Part shown: piece after piece, positions 53,515 through 63,711 of the stretch
Position numbering within the stretch: the stretch's first letter is position 1
Layout of the letters: each line of letters opens with the position of its first letter
NCBI RefSeq assembly: GCF_023223525.1
Contig: NZ_JALPRX010000054.1
Location: 57,158-121,157 of the forward strand
Direction: 5' to 3'
Length of the DNA stretch: 64,000 nucleotides
Source: Roseomonas acroporae
GTDB lineage: Bacteria; Pseudomonadota; Alphaproteobacteria; Acetobacterales; Acetobacteraceae
Translations under genes and position numbers: made by a program
The notes under the pieces: model-generated
What the model was told of the DNA's origin: nothing
The model's input: only the letters and a program-made list of their open reading frames with translations
Databases searched by the model: none

Positions 53515-54420
53515 ATGGACCGGGCGACGCTGGACCGGGAATACTCCCCCTCCTCCCGCGTGACGGCGCTGGCGCCGTTGCTGGCCGAGTACGCCGAGCG
53601 GTCGCGCGCGGCCCATGCCTCGCTGCCGGGCTGGCGGGTGCTGCGCCACGGCACGGGGCCGCGCGAGGCGATCGACTTCCTGCCCGCGCCGGACTCAGGG
53701 CCGGGGGCGGACCCGGGGGCGCCGCTGCACCTCTACATCCATGGCGGCTACTGGACGGAGCTGGGGCGGGAGGATTCCGCCTTCGCCGCGCCGGGCCTGC
53801 GTGCCCAGGGGGCCGCCTTCGCGGCGCTGGGCTACGACCTGGCGCCGGGCGTGTCGCTGGACGAGATCGTGCGGCAGTGCCGGTCGGCGCTGGCCTTCCT
53901 GCATCGCGAGGCGGCCGCCCTGGGCGTGGATGCGCGCCGGATCTTCGTCTCCGGCAGCTCGGCGGGCGGGCATCTCGCGGCGATGCTGGCGGCGGCGGGC
54001 TGGCAGGCGGCGGCCGGGCTGCCGGCGGATGCGGTGCGCGGGGCGGTGCTGCTGAGCGGCGTGTTCGACCTCGCGCCGATCCGGCACTGCTACGTGGATG
54101 GCTGGCTGGGGCTGGACGAGGCGGCGGTGGCGCGGCTGAGCCCGGTCAGGCACCCGCCGCGGCCGGGCATGCCGGTGGTCGTGGCGGTCGGCGAGAACGA
54201 GACGGCGGAGTTCCACCGGCAGAGCGCCGAGTACGCGGCCGCCTGCGTGGCGGCGGGGGCGGACTGCCGGCACGCGGTGATCGCGGGACGGAACCACTTC
54301 GACATCGTGTTCGATCTGGGCGACCCGGCGACGCCGCTCGGGGCGATGGTGGCGGCGCAGATGGCCACCGGCGCCGGGGCGGGGCGGACCGCCGGGCGCG
54401 GGGGGCGGCCCGGGGCGTGA
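53515..54420 (+). CDS. Alpha/beta hydrolase, arylformamidase-like
   Basis: A protein of 301 residues. It has the oxyanion HGG motif in LYIHGGYWTELGREDSAF, the nucleophile elbow SGSSAGGHLAAML, and the late His in AGRNHFDIVFDLG. MDRATLDREY and the WxxHGTGPRE-like region near residue 50 match kynurenine formamidases (KynB-like, alpha/beta type), which act in tryptophan breakdown. Other kynurenine genes are absent here, so a related esterase activity is possible. A TTG at 53434 is an alternative start. Confidence 0.82.
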   Translation: MDRATLDREYSPSSRVTALAPLLAEYAERSRAAHASLPGWRVLRHGTGPREAIDFLPAPDSGPGADPGAPLHLYIHGGYWTELGREDSAFAAPGLRAQGAAFAALGYDLAPGVSLDEIVRQCRSALAFLHREAAALGVDARRIFVSGSSAGGHLAAMLAAAGWQAAAGLPADAVRGAVLLSGVFDLAPIRHCYVDGWLGLDEAAVARLSPVRHPPRPGMPVVVAVGENETAEFHRQSAEYAAACVAAGADCRHAVIAGRNHFDIVFDLGDPATPLGAMVAAQMATGAGAGRTAGRGGRPGA

Positions 54421-54499
54421 CGAACCGGGCGGGCCGGCGAACGCGGCCGCGGGGATCCGGCGCGGGAAGACCGGTCTGCGGCGGCGGGGAGGCCGCCCG

Positions 54500-54826
54500 T
54501 CAGGGCGTGCCGGCGGCCGGCCGCGCGTGCCAGGCGCTGTCGAGGTTGTGGCGGAATTCGGCGAGCCAGGTGACCGACGGGCCCTCGCCCCAGCCCAGCA
54601 GGCCGAGCGACCGGCGCAGCTCCGCCGCGCCCGACTCCCAGCGTCGCTCCGCGCGCAGCACGCCGCCGAGGTCGCCCGCATCGGCGGAACGGCGCAGCGC
54701 GTGCCGCGCCTCCCCGAGCTGGGCGAGGACGTGGTGGAGATGGTTCGCGTCCGCCGCCGTGCCGGTCAGGGGCAGGCTGGGGGCGGCCGGCAGCGTGTAG
54801 TCGCGGACCGGGCGGGGGCTGGGCAT
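54500..54826 (-). CDS. Small hypothetical protein
   Basis: A protein of 108 residues with a clear GGAGG eight bases before its ATG. The sequence is helical: TADANHLHHVLAQLGEARHALRRSADAGDLGGVL, given in part, then SLGLLGWGEGPSVTWLAEFRHNLDSAW. No signal peptide, membrane helix or known family. It lies between the hydrolase and the aminotransferase on the minus strand; role unknown. Confidence 0.6.
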   Translation of the reverse strand: MPSPRPVRDYTLPAAPSLPLTGTAADANHLHHVLAQLGEARHALRRSADAGDLGGVLRAERRWESGAAELRRSLGLLGWGEGPSVTWLAEFRHNLDSAWHARPAAGTP

Positions 54827-55047
54827 GGCGGGGACCTCCGGTGCGGTTCGTGCAGCCGGTGAATGTTGCCACACCAATGACACGGACCGCCACCGGACTC
54901 GCGGCGCCGGCGCCGGAATTCCGGGCGGCCCGCCCCGGCATGCCGCCGGGGGCGCAGCCGGGCGCGAGGCCCCGTCGCCGCTTCCGCCCGCCGACGGCGC
55001 CGGCGGGCGGGGAAAGGACCCCGGCGGCCCGCCGGGGAGCGGGCGGT

Positions 55048-56406
<1,359 letters not shown>

Positions 56407-56690
56407 CGGCGGCACTCCGGGCGGCTTCCCGTGCCCACGGCGCCGGGCCCGCCGGAAAAGGGCGGCGGGGCGCGGCGGGACGGAGCGGGAAAGCGCGAGG
56501 GAAGCCCATCGGGGCGGCGCGAACAAGCCGCGATGTCGGACGTTGCGACACGGGTTCGATCCGGGCGCCGATCCGCGTGCCGGGGCGGCCGGTGCGACGG
56601 CCCGCGAGCCGCGTGAACCGCTTCATAGGGTTCCGGCCGCCGGCATGGCGGAATGCCCTCAGACGCAACGCTCCAGCGGAGAGGCTTCCG

Positions 56691-57467
56691 ATGCTCAAGA
56701 CGACCCGTCGCCTGGCCCTCGCCATGGCCGTCCTCACCGGGTTCAACGCCGCCGCCGGCGGCGCCATGGCCCAGCAGATGGGCATGCTGCCGCTGAAGCC
56801 GGGGGCGCAGCAGCCCTACGCGGCCCCCGCCCCGCAATACGCGCCCCAGCAGTACGGCATGCAGCCGCAAGGGGGCCAGTACCAGGGCGGGCAGTACCAG
56901 GCGCCCGGCGGCTACGCGGCGCTGCCGGGCAAGCCGGGCCAGGAGGGAAACCAGGGCGGCCAGTGGGGCGGCGGCGCGCCGCAGCCGGGACCGGTGGCGC
57001 AAGGCCCGGCCGCGCGCGGCCCCGTGACCGCCGGCGCGGACTGGGTGAGCTGGACCGGCGAGAACGGCCTGCAGCTCCTGCACCCGCCCGGCTGGCGCGT
57101 CACCGCGACGCCGGAGAACTGGGTGATCATGCAGGGCGACGGCAACCGCTCCATCGCCTTCCGCTACTTCGGCGGCGACGGCGGGGTGGACGCGCGGGAG
57201 ATCGGCCCGGTGATGGCGAACGTGGTGCAGCAGATCGCCAGCCAGCAGGACTGGGGCCAGCCCGAGGCGTACCGCGAGAACGCGCTGCGCATGGTGGGCC
57301 GCGGCAACGGCCGCCTCGGCCTGGCGCGGCTGAGCTGGCTCACCCAGGACAACCGCAGCGAGGCGCTGATCAGCATCATCGCCGCCCCGCCGGGCCAGGT
57401 CTTCGACGAGACCGCCGGCGTGCTGGAGGGCGTGCTGCGCAGCGTCCGCAACGGGCCGGGCGTCTGA
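56691..57467 (+). CDS. Exported protein with Gln/Pro/Gly-rich region, paralogue of the next gene
   Basis: A protein of 258 residues with CGGAGAGG ahead of the start. The signal peptide MLKTTRRLALAMAVLTGF is cut near GAMAQQ. Residues 30-105 are low-complexity, with repeats such as QGGQYQGGQYQ and PQYAPQQYG. The folded C-terminal domain begins WVSWTGENGLQLLHPPGWRV and ends LEGVLRSVRNGPGV. The next gene carries the same domain without the linker. Probably periplasmic or surface-located; function unknown. Confidence 0.8.
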   Translation: MLKTTRRLALAMAVLTGFNAAAGGAMAQQMGMLPLKPGAQQPYAAPAPQYAPQQYGMQPQGGQYQGGQYQAPGGYAALPGKPGQEGNQGGQWGGGAPQPGPVAQGPAARGPVTAGADWVSWTGENGLQLLHPPGWRVTATPENWVIMQGDGNRSIAFRYFGGDGGVDAREIGPVMANVVQQIASQQDWGQPEAYRENALRMVGRGNGRLGLARLSWLTQDNRSEALISIIAAPPGQVFDETAGVLEGVLRSVRNGPGV

Positions 57468-57557
57468 GCCGAAGCCCCCTCCCCCGCCCTTCCCGGCCGG
57501 CCCGCGCCCGCAAGGCGCGGGCCCCCGGCGTGCCTGCCCCCGATGCGGGAGCCTGCG

Positions 57558-58181
57558 ATGGCGGTACTTTCCCGGCGCCTCGCGCCGCTGCTGCCGGCGC
57601 TCCTGGCCGCCTGCGCCGGGGTGCGGGCGGACCCCGCGGACGGCGTCCGGCGGCTGCTCCTCGCGACCGCGCCCGACGACCCCGACCCGTTGGCCGATCC
57701 GTTGGCCGATCAGGCGGGCTGGGTCGCCTGGACCAGCCCGGGCGGACTCGCGCTGCGCCACCCGCCGGGCTGGACCGCCGCGGCACGGCCGGAGCGGAAC
57801 TGGGTGGAGCTGCGCGGCACGGGTGGCGAGCGGCTGGTGATCGGTCCGGTGCTCGTGCCCGGGGTGCCGGACGAGGCGGCGGCCGGGGCGGCGCTGCTGC
57901 GCCTGGCGCGCCACGTGACCGGCCGGCCCGAGGCGGGCTGGGCGCCGCCGCGCGCCGAGGGGCGCGGGCGGGTCGGCACCGGCGCCCCGACGGCCGACGG
58001 GCGCGACTGGACCCTGGCCTCGCTGAGCTGGCGGCAGGCCCCGGGCGGGGCCGGGGCGGCGGCGCTGTTCACGCTGCGCTCGGAACCGCAGCACGGGTTC
58101 CCGCGCCGGCAGGCGGTGCTGGCGGCGGTGCTGGACAGCGTGGCGCCGCCGCGCTCGCTGGCGCCGGCGGCGCTGCCGTGA
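57558..58181 (+). CDS. Lipoprotein paralogue of the preceding exported protein
   Basis: A protein of 207 residues; GGGAG lies seven bases before the ATG at 57558. The signal peptide ends in lipobox LLAACAG, predicting a lipoprotein. The body has WVAWTSPGGLALRHPPGWTA and NWVELRG, aligning with WVSWTGENGLQLLHPPGWRV and NWVIMQG of the gene upstream, and it ends LAAVLDSVAPP. The pair arose by duplication of one domain placed on two different export signals. An internal 12-bp duplication gives DPLADPLAD. Function unknown. Confidence 0.75.
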   Translation: MAVLSRRLAPLLPALLAACAGVRADPADGVRRLLLATAPDDPDPLADPLADQAGWVAWTSPGGLALRHPPGWTAAARPERNWVELRGTGGERLVIGPVLVPGVPDEAAAGAALLRLARHVTGRPEAGWAPPRAEGRGRVGTGAPTADGRDWTLASLSWRQAPGGAGAAALFTLRSEPQHGFPRRQAVLAAVLDSVAPPRSLAPAALP

Positions 58182-58208
58182 GGGCGGCCGCGGACCGGGG
58201 CGGCGCCC

Positions 58209-60419
58209 TCAGGCGATGACCTGCCAGTGCGGGTCCACGCGGGAGACGTCGCCCCCGTTGTTCAGGATGTGCGTCCCGTCCATCAGCCAGCCGAAGACCC
58301 GGCCGCCCGCATCCTCCAGCATGATGTCGCTGTGGCCGTCACCGTCGTAGTCGCCGATCGTCCTGATGGCCCATTGCGGGCCGATCGCGCCGACCGCGCC
58401 GCCGCCGGCGATCCGCGCGCCGTCCATGAACCACATCGCGACCAGGCCGGCGTCGTTCTGCAGCAGGATGTCGGCGCGGCCGTCGCCGTCGAAGTCGCCC
58501 GTGCCGCGGAAATGCCATTCGGGGCCGAGCGTGGCGACCGTGTCGGCGCTCGCCACCCGCGGGCCGTCCATCCGCCACAGCGCGATGTGGCCGGCATCGT
58601 CGGACAGCAGCAGGTCGTCCCGGCCGTCACCGTCGAAATCGGCCGCCGCGCGGACGCTCCAGCCGGCGCCGAGCGTGCCGATGGCGGACCCGCCGACGAC
58701 CTCGCCGCCGTTCATCCGCCAGTATGCCAGGGTGCCGTCGGCGTTCTGCCAGACGATGTCCGCCCTGCCGTCGCCGTCGAGGTCGCCTGCCGCGCCGTAG
58801 CGCCACTCGGGACCGATCCGGGCCGCCGTGCCGCCGCCGATGACCGTGCCGCCATCCATGGCCCAGACCAGCACCGTGCCGTCCGCGTGCTGCCAGAGGA
58901 TGTCGGCCCTGCCGTCGCCGTCGAAGTCCTTGACGTCGCGCAGGCTCCAGTCGAGCGATGCCGGGCCCGGGCTGACGGCGTTGGACGCGCGGATCCCGTT
59001 CATCGTCCAGATGGCCAGCAGGCCGTTGTCGTGCCGCAGCAGGAGGTTGCTGTGGCCGTCGCCGTCGAAGTCCTGGGCGACGGGCGCGGGCGTGCGGATC
59101 ACGGTGAAGTCGGACAGGAAGGCGTCCGTCGCGGTGCCGGGCGGGATGCTCGCGATGCGCTGCGTGCCGGCCGCGGTGCCGTCGCTGACCCAGAGCTCGC
59201 CGGCGTGGTCCGCCGCCCCCTCGAACAGGAAGCGGCCGTCGCCGGTCGCGCCGCCGCGGACATGCACGGCGCCATCGACCGCGTCGGCGGCGACGGTGAC
59301 CGGGGCGACGACGCCGTGGGTGCCCGCGGCGGTGCCGTCGGTGATCCAGAACGCGACGCCGCCGTCGGTCGAGGCCAGGAACGCCGCCTTGCCGAGACCC
59401 AGCGCGACCATCCCGTACTGGCCGAGGGCGTAGGCCGAGCCGGCCGCCCCGGGCCGCAGATCGGCGAGCAGGGTCGTTCCTGCCACGGTGCCGTCGGTGA
59501 CCCACAGCTCGGTGCCGTGGACGCCGTCATCGGCCGCGAAGACGGCCTTGCCGTTGCCGAGCGCGGTGAAGCCCGCCGGCTGCGAGCCGGCGCCGCCGGG
59601 AAACAGGTCCCCGAGGCGGAACGTACCGGCCCAGGTCCCGTCGGTGACCCACGGCTCCTGGCCGGCGATGCCGTCATCGGCGGAGAACACCGCCCGGCCG
59701 TGGCCGAGCGCGGTCAGGCCGACGATGTTCGAGCCGCCGCTGCCGACCCGGATGTCCCTGACCACCCCGGTGCCGCTCGCCAGGCCGTTGCTGCCGCCGA
59801 GCTCGTCGCCCGTGGCGGCGTCGTGGCGGACGAACACGGCGTTGCCGTTGCCGAGGGCGGTGAACTGCGCGCCGCCGGCCGGGAAGGTCATGTCCTGCAG
59901 CTTGTGGAGCGGGTAGTAGTCGCGCAGGCCCTGCCGGCGGCCGTAGGAATAGAGGGCGGTGGCGGTCGCGAGCAGGGTTCCCTCGGCGTCCAGCCCGACG
60001 CCGTCGGTGAACCCATAGGCGGGCATGTCGCGTATCAGGTGGGCGGGATCGCCGCCGATCAGGAAGGCACCGGTCGAGCCGTCGGGCTGCAGGACGAAGA
60101 AGTACGCGCCGCCATCCTCCGCGGGAACGACCTTCAGCGGTGCCAGGCCGGCGCTGCCGGCGTTGCGGTCGGACACCATGGTGGTCCGGGCCGGGGTGCC
60201 GTCGGTGACCCACACCTCCCGGCCGTGGATGCCGTCATCGGCGGTGAACAGCATCAGGCCGCTGCCGAGGTCGACGAGATCGGCGGGGTTGCCGGAGGCG
60301 CCGGGCGCCGTCCGGTTGATGTCCGCGAGCTGGAAGGTGCCCGCCGCCGTTCCGTCCGTGAGCCAGAGCTCCCTGCCGTCCGCGGAGGTCGCGGCGAAGG
60401 CCGTCAGCCGTCGCGCCAT
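58209..60419 (-). CDS. ELWxxDGT/FG-GAP repeat beta-propeller protein
   Basis: A protein of 736 residues. The N-terminal two-thirds has six ELWxxDGT-type repeats (GRELWLTDGTAAGTF, GREVWVTDGT, TELWVTDGT, GELWVSDGT and two variants) about 50-80 residues apart. The C-terminal third has six FG-GAP/VCBS units with the Ca2+-binding DFDGDGRADILW pattern, each followed by an (L)AIW(T)MNG stretch. There is no N-terminal signal peptide, so it may be secreted by a type I system or act inside. The repeats predict an adhesin-like or ligand-binding propeller. GAAGGAC precedes the ATG. Confidence 0.92.
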   Translation of the reverse strand: MARRLTAFAATSADGRELWLTDGTAAGTFQLADINRTAPGASGNPADLVDLGSGLMLFTADDGIHGREVWVTDGTPARTTMVSDRNAGSAGLAPLKVVPAEDGGAYFFVLQPDGSTGAFLIGGDPAHLIRDMPAYGFTDGVGLDAEGTLLATATALYSYGRRQGLRDYYPLHKLQDMTFPAGGAQFTALGNGNAVFVRHDAATGDELGGSNGLASGTGVVRDIRVGSGGSNIVGLTALGHGRAVFSADDGIAGQEPWVTDGTWAGTFRLGDLFPGGAGSQPAGFTALGNGKAVFAADDGVHGTELWVTDGTVAGTTLLADLRPGAAGSAYALGQYGMVALGLGKAAFLASTDGGVAFWITDGTAAGTHGVVAPVTVAADAVDGAVHVRGGATGDGRFLFEGAADHAGELWVSDGTAAGTQRIASIPPGTATDAFLSDFTVIRTPAPVAQDFDGDGHSNLLLRHDNGLLAIWTMNGIRASNAVSPGPASLDWSLRDVKDFDGDGRADILWQHADGTVLVWAMDGGTVIGGGTAARIGPEWRYGAAGDLDGDGRADIVWQNADGTLAYWRMNGGEVVGGSAIGTLGAGWSVRAAADFDGDGRDDLLLSDDAGHIALWRMDGPRVASADTVATLGPEWHFRGTGDFDGDGRADILLQNDAGLVAMWFMDGARIAGGGAVGAIGPQWAIRTIGDYDGDGHSDIMLEDAGGRVFGWLMDGTHILNNGGDVSRVDPHWQVIA

Positions 60420-60638
60420 GTGGCAGTCCTTCGCCGTTCGCCGATGGGCATGGAATATCCTATCGCGTGCCGCCCGCCCGGACGCGTGAATTCACCGCCC
60501 CGGCCGCCGGCCGCGTCGGCGCGGCGGGCGGGGTGCCGGCGCCGCCCGGGGCGCCGGAGGGGGGGGCGCCGGAGGGGGGCGGCGTCCGCTTCGAGACCCG
60601 CGGCCCGCGGGCGGGATCGGCCGATCCCGCCACGCGCG

Positions 60639-62309
60639 TCAGTTCACCCGGCCGAGCAGCCCGCGCGCGATCACCTGCGCCTGGATCTCGGCCGCGCCCT
60701 CGAAGATCGAGAGGATGCGCGCGTCGCACAGCACGCGGCTGATCGGGTATTCCAGCGCGTAGCCGTTGCCGCCATGTATCTGCAGCGCGCAGTCGGCGTT
60801 GCTGAAGGCGATGCGGGCGGCGAGCAGCTTGGCCATGCCCGCCTCGACGTCGCAGCGCCGCCCCGCATCCTTCTGCCGGCCGGCGAAGTAGGAGAGCTGG
60901 CGCGCCATCATCGTCTCGGTCGCCATCGCCGCGATCTTGCCGTGCACGCGCGGGAACTCGAAGATCGCCTGGCCGAATTGCTGCCGCTCCCTCGCGTAGG
61001 CGAGGCCCAGCTCCAGCGCGTTCTGCGCGACGCCGAGCGCCCGCGCCGCGGTCTGGATGCGCGCGCTCTCGAAGGTCTCCATGAGCTGCTTGAAGCCCTG
61101 GCCCTCGGCGCCGCCGAGCACGGCCGAGACCGGCACCTCGAAGCCCTCGAAGCCGATCTCGTACTCCTTCATGCCGCGATAGCCGAGCACCCTGATCTCG
61201 CCGCCGCTCATGCCGGGGGCGGGGAACGGGTTCTCCGGCGTGCCGCGCGGCTTCTCGGCCAGCAGCATGGACAGGCCCCGGTAGCCGGCGGCGTCGGGAT
61301 CGGTGCGGACCAGCAGCGTCATCAGGTCCGAGCGCGAGCCGTGGGTGATCCAGGTCTTGGCGCCGTACACCTTGAACACGTCGCCCTCCCGCACGGCGCG
61401 GGTGCGCAGCGAGCCGAGGTCGGAGCCGGTGTTGGGCTCGGTGAAGACGGCGGTGGGCAGGATCTCGCCGCCGGCGATGCGCGAGAGGTAGCGGTCGCGC
61501 TGCGCCTGCGTGCCGTTCAGCCGGATCAGCTCCGCCGCGATCTCCGAGCGCGTGCCGAGCGAGCCGACGCCGATATAGGCCCCGCTCAGCGCCTCGGAGA
61601 CGAGGCACATGGCCACCTTGCCGAGGCCGAGCCCGCCATACTCCTCCGGCACGGTCAGGCCGAACACGCCCATCTCGGCCAGCTTGCCCACGAGGTCGAT
61701 CGGGATCAGCTCGTCGCGGTCGTGCCACCCTTGCGCGTAGGGGGCGACCTCGGCGGCGGCGAAGCGGAGGAACTGCTCGCGCGTCGCCTCCAGCACCTCG
61801 TCGTCGAGCGCCAGCGCGCCGAACCGGCCCTCGGCGCACTCGGTGGCGAGCACCCGGCGGGCCGCCTCCAGCCCGGCACGGTCGGAGAGGGCGGCGAGCG
61901 CCGGCGTCGCGGCATAGCGCGCGACGGCCTCGGGCGAGACGCCCAGCTCGGCCGGCCGCACCATCTCGCTCTGGCTCATCGGGATGCCGCCGGCGAGCTG
62001 CGCGCCGTATTCCGCGAAGCCGAGGCGCAGGATGGCGGTCTCGGCCGCGCCGAGGGTGCCGGCCGCCTCCAGCCGGCGGGCCCAGTCCAGGGTCTGGCGC
62101 AGCGCCTCGACATAGGTGGCCTGCCAGGCGAGGCCGTGCGAGACGAACTGGTGCGCCTCCAGCAGCGCGGCGTCGGGCCGGCCGCCGGGGGCGACCAGCG
62201 CGCCCACGGCAAGGCGCGTCTCCTCGTGCAGCCGCTCGGCGGCATCGAGCAGCGCGGCGCAATCGGCGAGCAGCGCGGCCCGGTCGGGGGTGGAGTCGGA
62301 CGTCTCCAT
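60639..62309 (-). CDS. mcd: (2S)-Methylsuccinyl-CoA dehydrogenase
   Basis: A protein of 556 residues with AGGAGG at the right distance. The unusual 150-residue N-terminal domain of this enzyme is present (EAHQFVSHGLAWQATYVEALRQ in parts, LRLGFAEYGAQLAGGIPMSQSE). It is followed by the acyl-CoA dehydrogenase fold with TVPEEYGGLGLG, TEPNTGSDLGSLRT, and the catalytic Glu in IFEGAAEIQAQV. It oxidises methylsuccinyl-CoA to mesaconyl-C1-CoA in the ethylmalonyl-CoA pathway for acetyl-CoA assimilation. The preceding gene on the same strand is the CoA-transferase acting on the same product. Confidence 0.92.
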   Translation of the reverse strand: METSDSTPDRAALLADCAALLDAAERLHEETRLAVGALVAPGGRPDAALLEAHQFVSHGLAWQATYVEALRQTLDWARRLEAAGTLGAAETAILRLGFAEYGAQLAGGIPMSQSEMVRPAELGVSPEAVARYAATPALAALSDRAGLEAARRVLATECAEGRFGALALDDEVLEATREQFLRFAAAEVAPYAQGWHDRDELIPIDLVGKLAEMGVFGLTVPEEYGGLGLGKVAMCLVSEALSGAYIGVGSLGTRSEIAAELIRLNGTQAQRDRYLSRIAGGEILPTAVFTEPNTGSDLGSLRTRAVREGDVFKVYGAKTWITHGSRSDLMTLLVRTDPDAAGYRGLSMLLAEKPRGTPENPFPAPGMSGGEIRVLGYRGMKEYEIGFEGFEVPVSAVLGGAEGQGFKQLMETFESARIQTAARALGVAQNALELGLAYARERQQFGQAIFEFPRVHGKIAAMATETMMARQLSYFAGRQKDAGRRCDVEAGMAKLLAARIAFSNADCALQIHGGNGYALEYPISRVLCDARILSIFEGAAEIQAQVIARGLLGRVN

Positions 62310-62484
62310 GATTCTCCTCCTCTCGGCCGGAGCCGAGTGATTTCCGGGCAATTCGCCGGGCGGCGGCCGGCGGGGCGGGCGCCCCGCGAGCCGGGAATAC
62401 GGGTCGGCCAAGGGGACGGCCAGGGGGGCGGCCATTGGGGGGGCGGGCAGAAGGCCGTCACGCCCCCGTGGCCGCCGGGCGGAG

Positions 62485-63711
62485 TCAGGCGGGGCCGGCG
62501 ACCACCCCGGCATCGTGCAGCCGGCCGATCGCCGCGGCGGAGAGGCCGAGCACCTCGGCCAGCACCGCGTCGGTGTGCTCGCCGAGGCGCGGCGCGGCGG
62601 CCGGCGGCCGGCGGCCCGGGGCGCCGTCGCCGAAGGTGAGCGGCGCGGCGGGGGTGAGCACCGTGCCGATGCCGGGCTGCGCCACCTCGCCGAACAGCGG
62701 GTTGGCAAGCGAGCAGCGCGGATCCTCGTCCACGAGCTGGCCGAAGTCGCGGTAGGGGCCCCAGAGCACGCCGCTGTTGGCGAAGGCGGCCGTCACCTCC
62801 TCCAGCGTGTGCGCGGCGAACCAGGGCTCCAGCACCGCCGCGATGGCGTGGCGGGCCTGGAAGCGGCCGCCCTCGTCGTCGAGGTCCACGTCGAGCAGCG
62901 GGCCGACCATGGCGAGCTTCCCGGCCAGGCCCGTGGCCTTGCCGATGGCGCGCCACTGCCGGTTGGAGATGGCGCAGACGAACAGGCTGCGGCCGTCCTT
63001 CGTGCCGAAGTCGCGCCCGAAGGCGCCGTACAGGTCGTTGCCCATGGGCGGGCGCACCGCGCCGTTGGCCTGCACGTCGGCGATGTAGCCGAGGTTGCCG
63101 ACGCTCGCGAGCATCACGTCGGAGAGGGCGAGGGTGATCTCCTGGCCTTCCCCGGTGCGCCGGCGGGCGCGCTCGGCGGCGAGCAGGCCGGTCGAGAGGT
63201 AGAGGCCGGCGGCGATGTCCCAGGCGGGCAGCACGTGGTTCACCGGGCGCGTGTCGGCGCCGGTCGCGATCGGGAAGCCGCTGGCGCAGTTCACCGTGTA
63301 GTCCACGGCGCCGGTGCCGTCGTGGTTGCCGGTCAGGCGCAGCATGATGAGGTCTGGTCGGCGCTCGCGCAGCGTCGCGTAGCCCATCCAGCCGCTGGCC
63401 GGCAGGTTGGTGAGCAGGATGCCGGAATCCTCGCCCGGCGCCGTGATCAGCGCCTGCGCGATCTCCTGGCCCTCCGGCCTGTTGAGCGCGAGCTGGATCG
63501 AGCGCTTGGCCTTGTTCAGCCCCGACCAGTAGATGCTGGCGCCTTCCGGCGAGAGCGGCCAGCGGCGGTAGTCGATATTGCCGCCGATCGGGTCGATGCG
63601 GATCACCTCGGCGCCGAGCTGCGCCAGCGTCATGCCGCCGAGCGGGGCGGCGATGAAGGCCGAGACCTCGACCACGCGGAGGCCGGACAGGATAGGCGTG
63701 GCAGCGTTCAT
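62485..63711 (-). CDS. mct: 2-Methylfumaryl-CoA isomerase (mesaconyl-CoA C1-C4 CoA transferase)
   Basis: A protein of 408 residues, a family III CoA transferase. It reads VVEVSAFIAAPLGGMTLAQLG and RIDPIGGNIDYRRWPLSPEG, close to what I recall of the Chloroflexus enzyme, with the catalytic Asp165 in HVLPAWDIAAGLYL, and TGEGQEITLALSDVMLASVGNLGYIA. The known reaction moves CoA within mesaconyl-CoA from C1 to C4, in the 3-hydroxypropionate bicycle. It is transcribed before mcd with a 175-bp gap. Because the identification rests on recalled similarity, another CaiB-type substrate is still possible. Confidence 0.82.
   Translation of the reverse strand: MNAATPILSGLRVVEVSAFIAAPLGGMTLAQLGAEVIRIDPIGGNIDYRRWPLSPEGASIYWSGLNKAKRSIQLALNRPEGQEIAQALITAPGEDSGILLTNLPASGWMGYATLRERRPDLIMLRLTGNHDGTGAVDYTVNCASGFPIATGADTRPVNHVLPAWDIAAGLYLSTGLLAAERARRRTGEGQEITLALSDVMLASVGNLGYIADVQANGAVRPPMGNDLYGAFGRDFGTKDGRSLFVCAISNRQWRAIGKATGLAGKLAMVGPLLDVDLDDEGGRFQARHAIAAVLEPWFAAHTLEEVTAAFANSGVLWGPYRDFGQLVDEDPRCSLANPLFGEVAQPGIGTVLTPAAPLTFGDGAPGRRPPAAAPRLGEHTDAVLAEVLGLSAAAIGRLHDAGVVAGPA

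Noticed and set aside
58227..62639. A 1470-codon plus-strand frame
   Set aside because: It is wholly antisense to the repeat protein and mcd, which have intact motifs; stop-free antisense frames are expected at this G+C.
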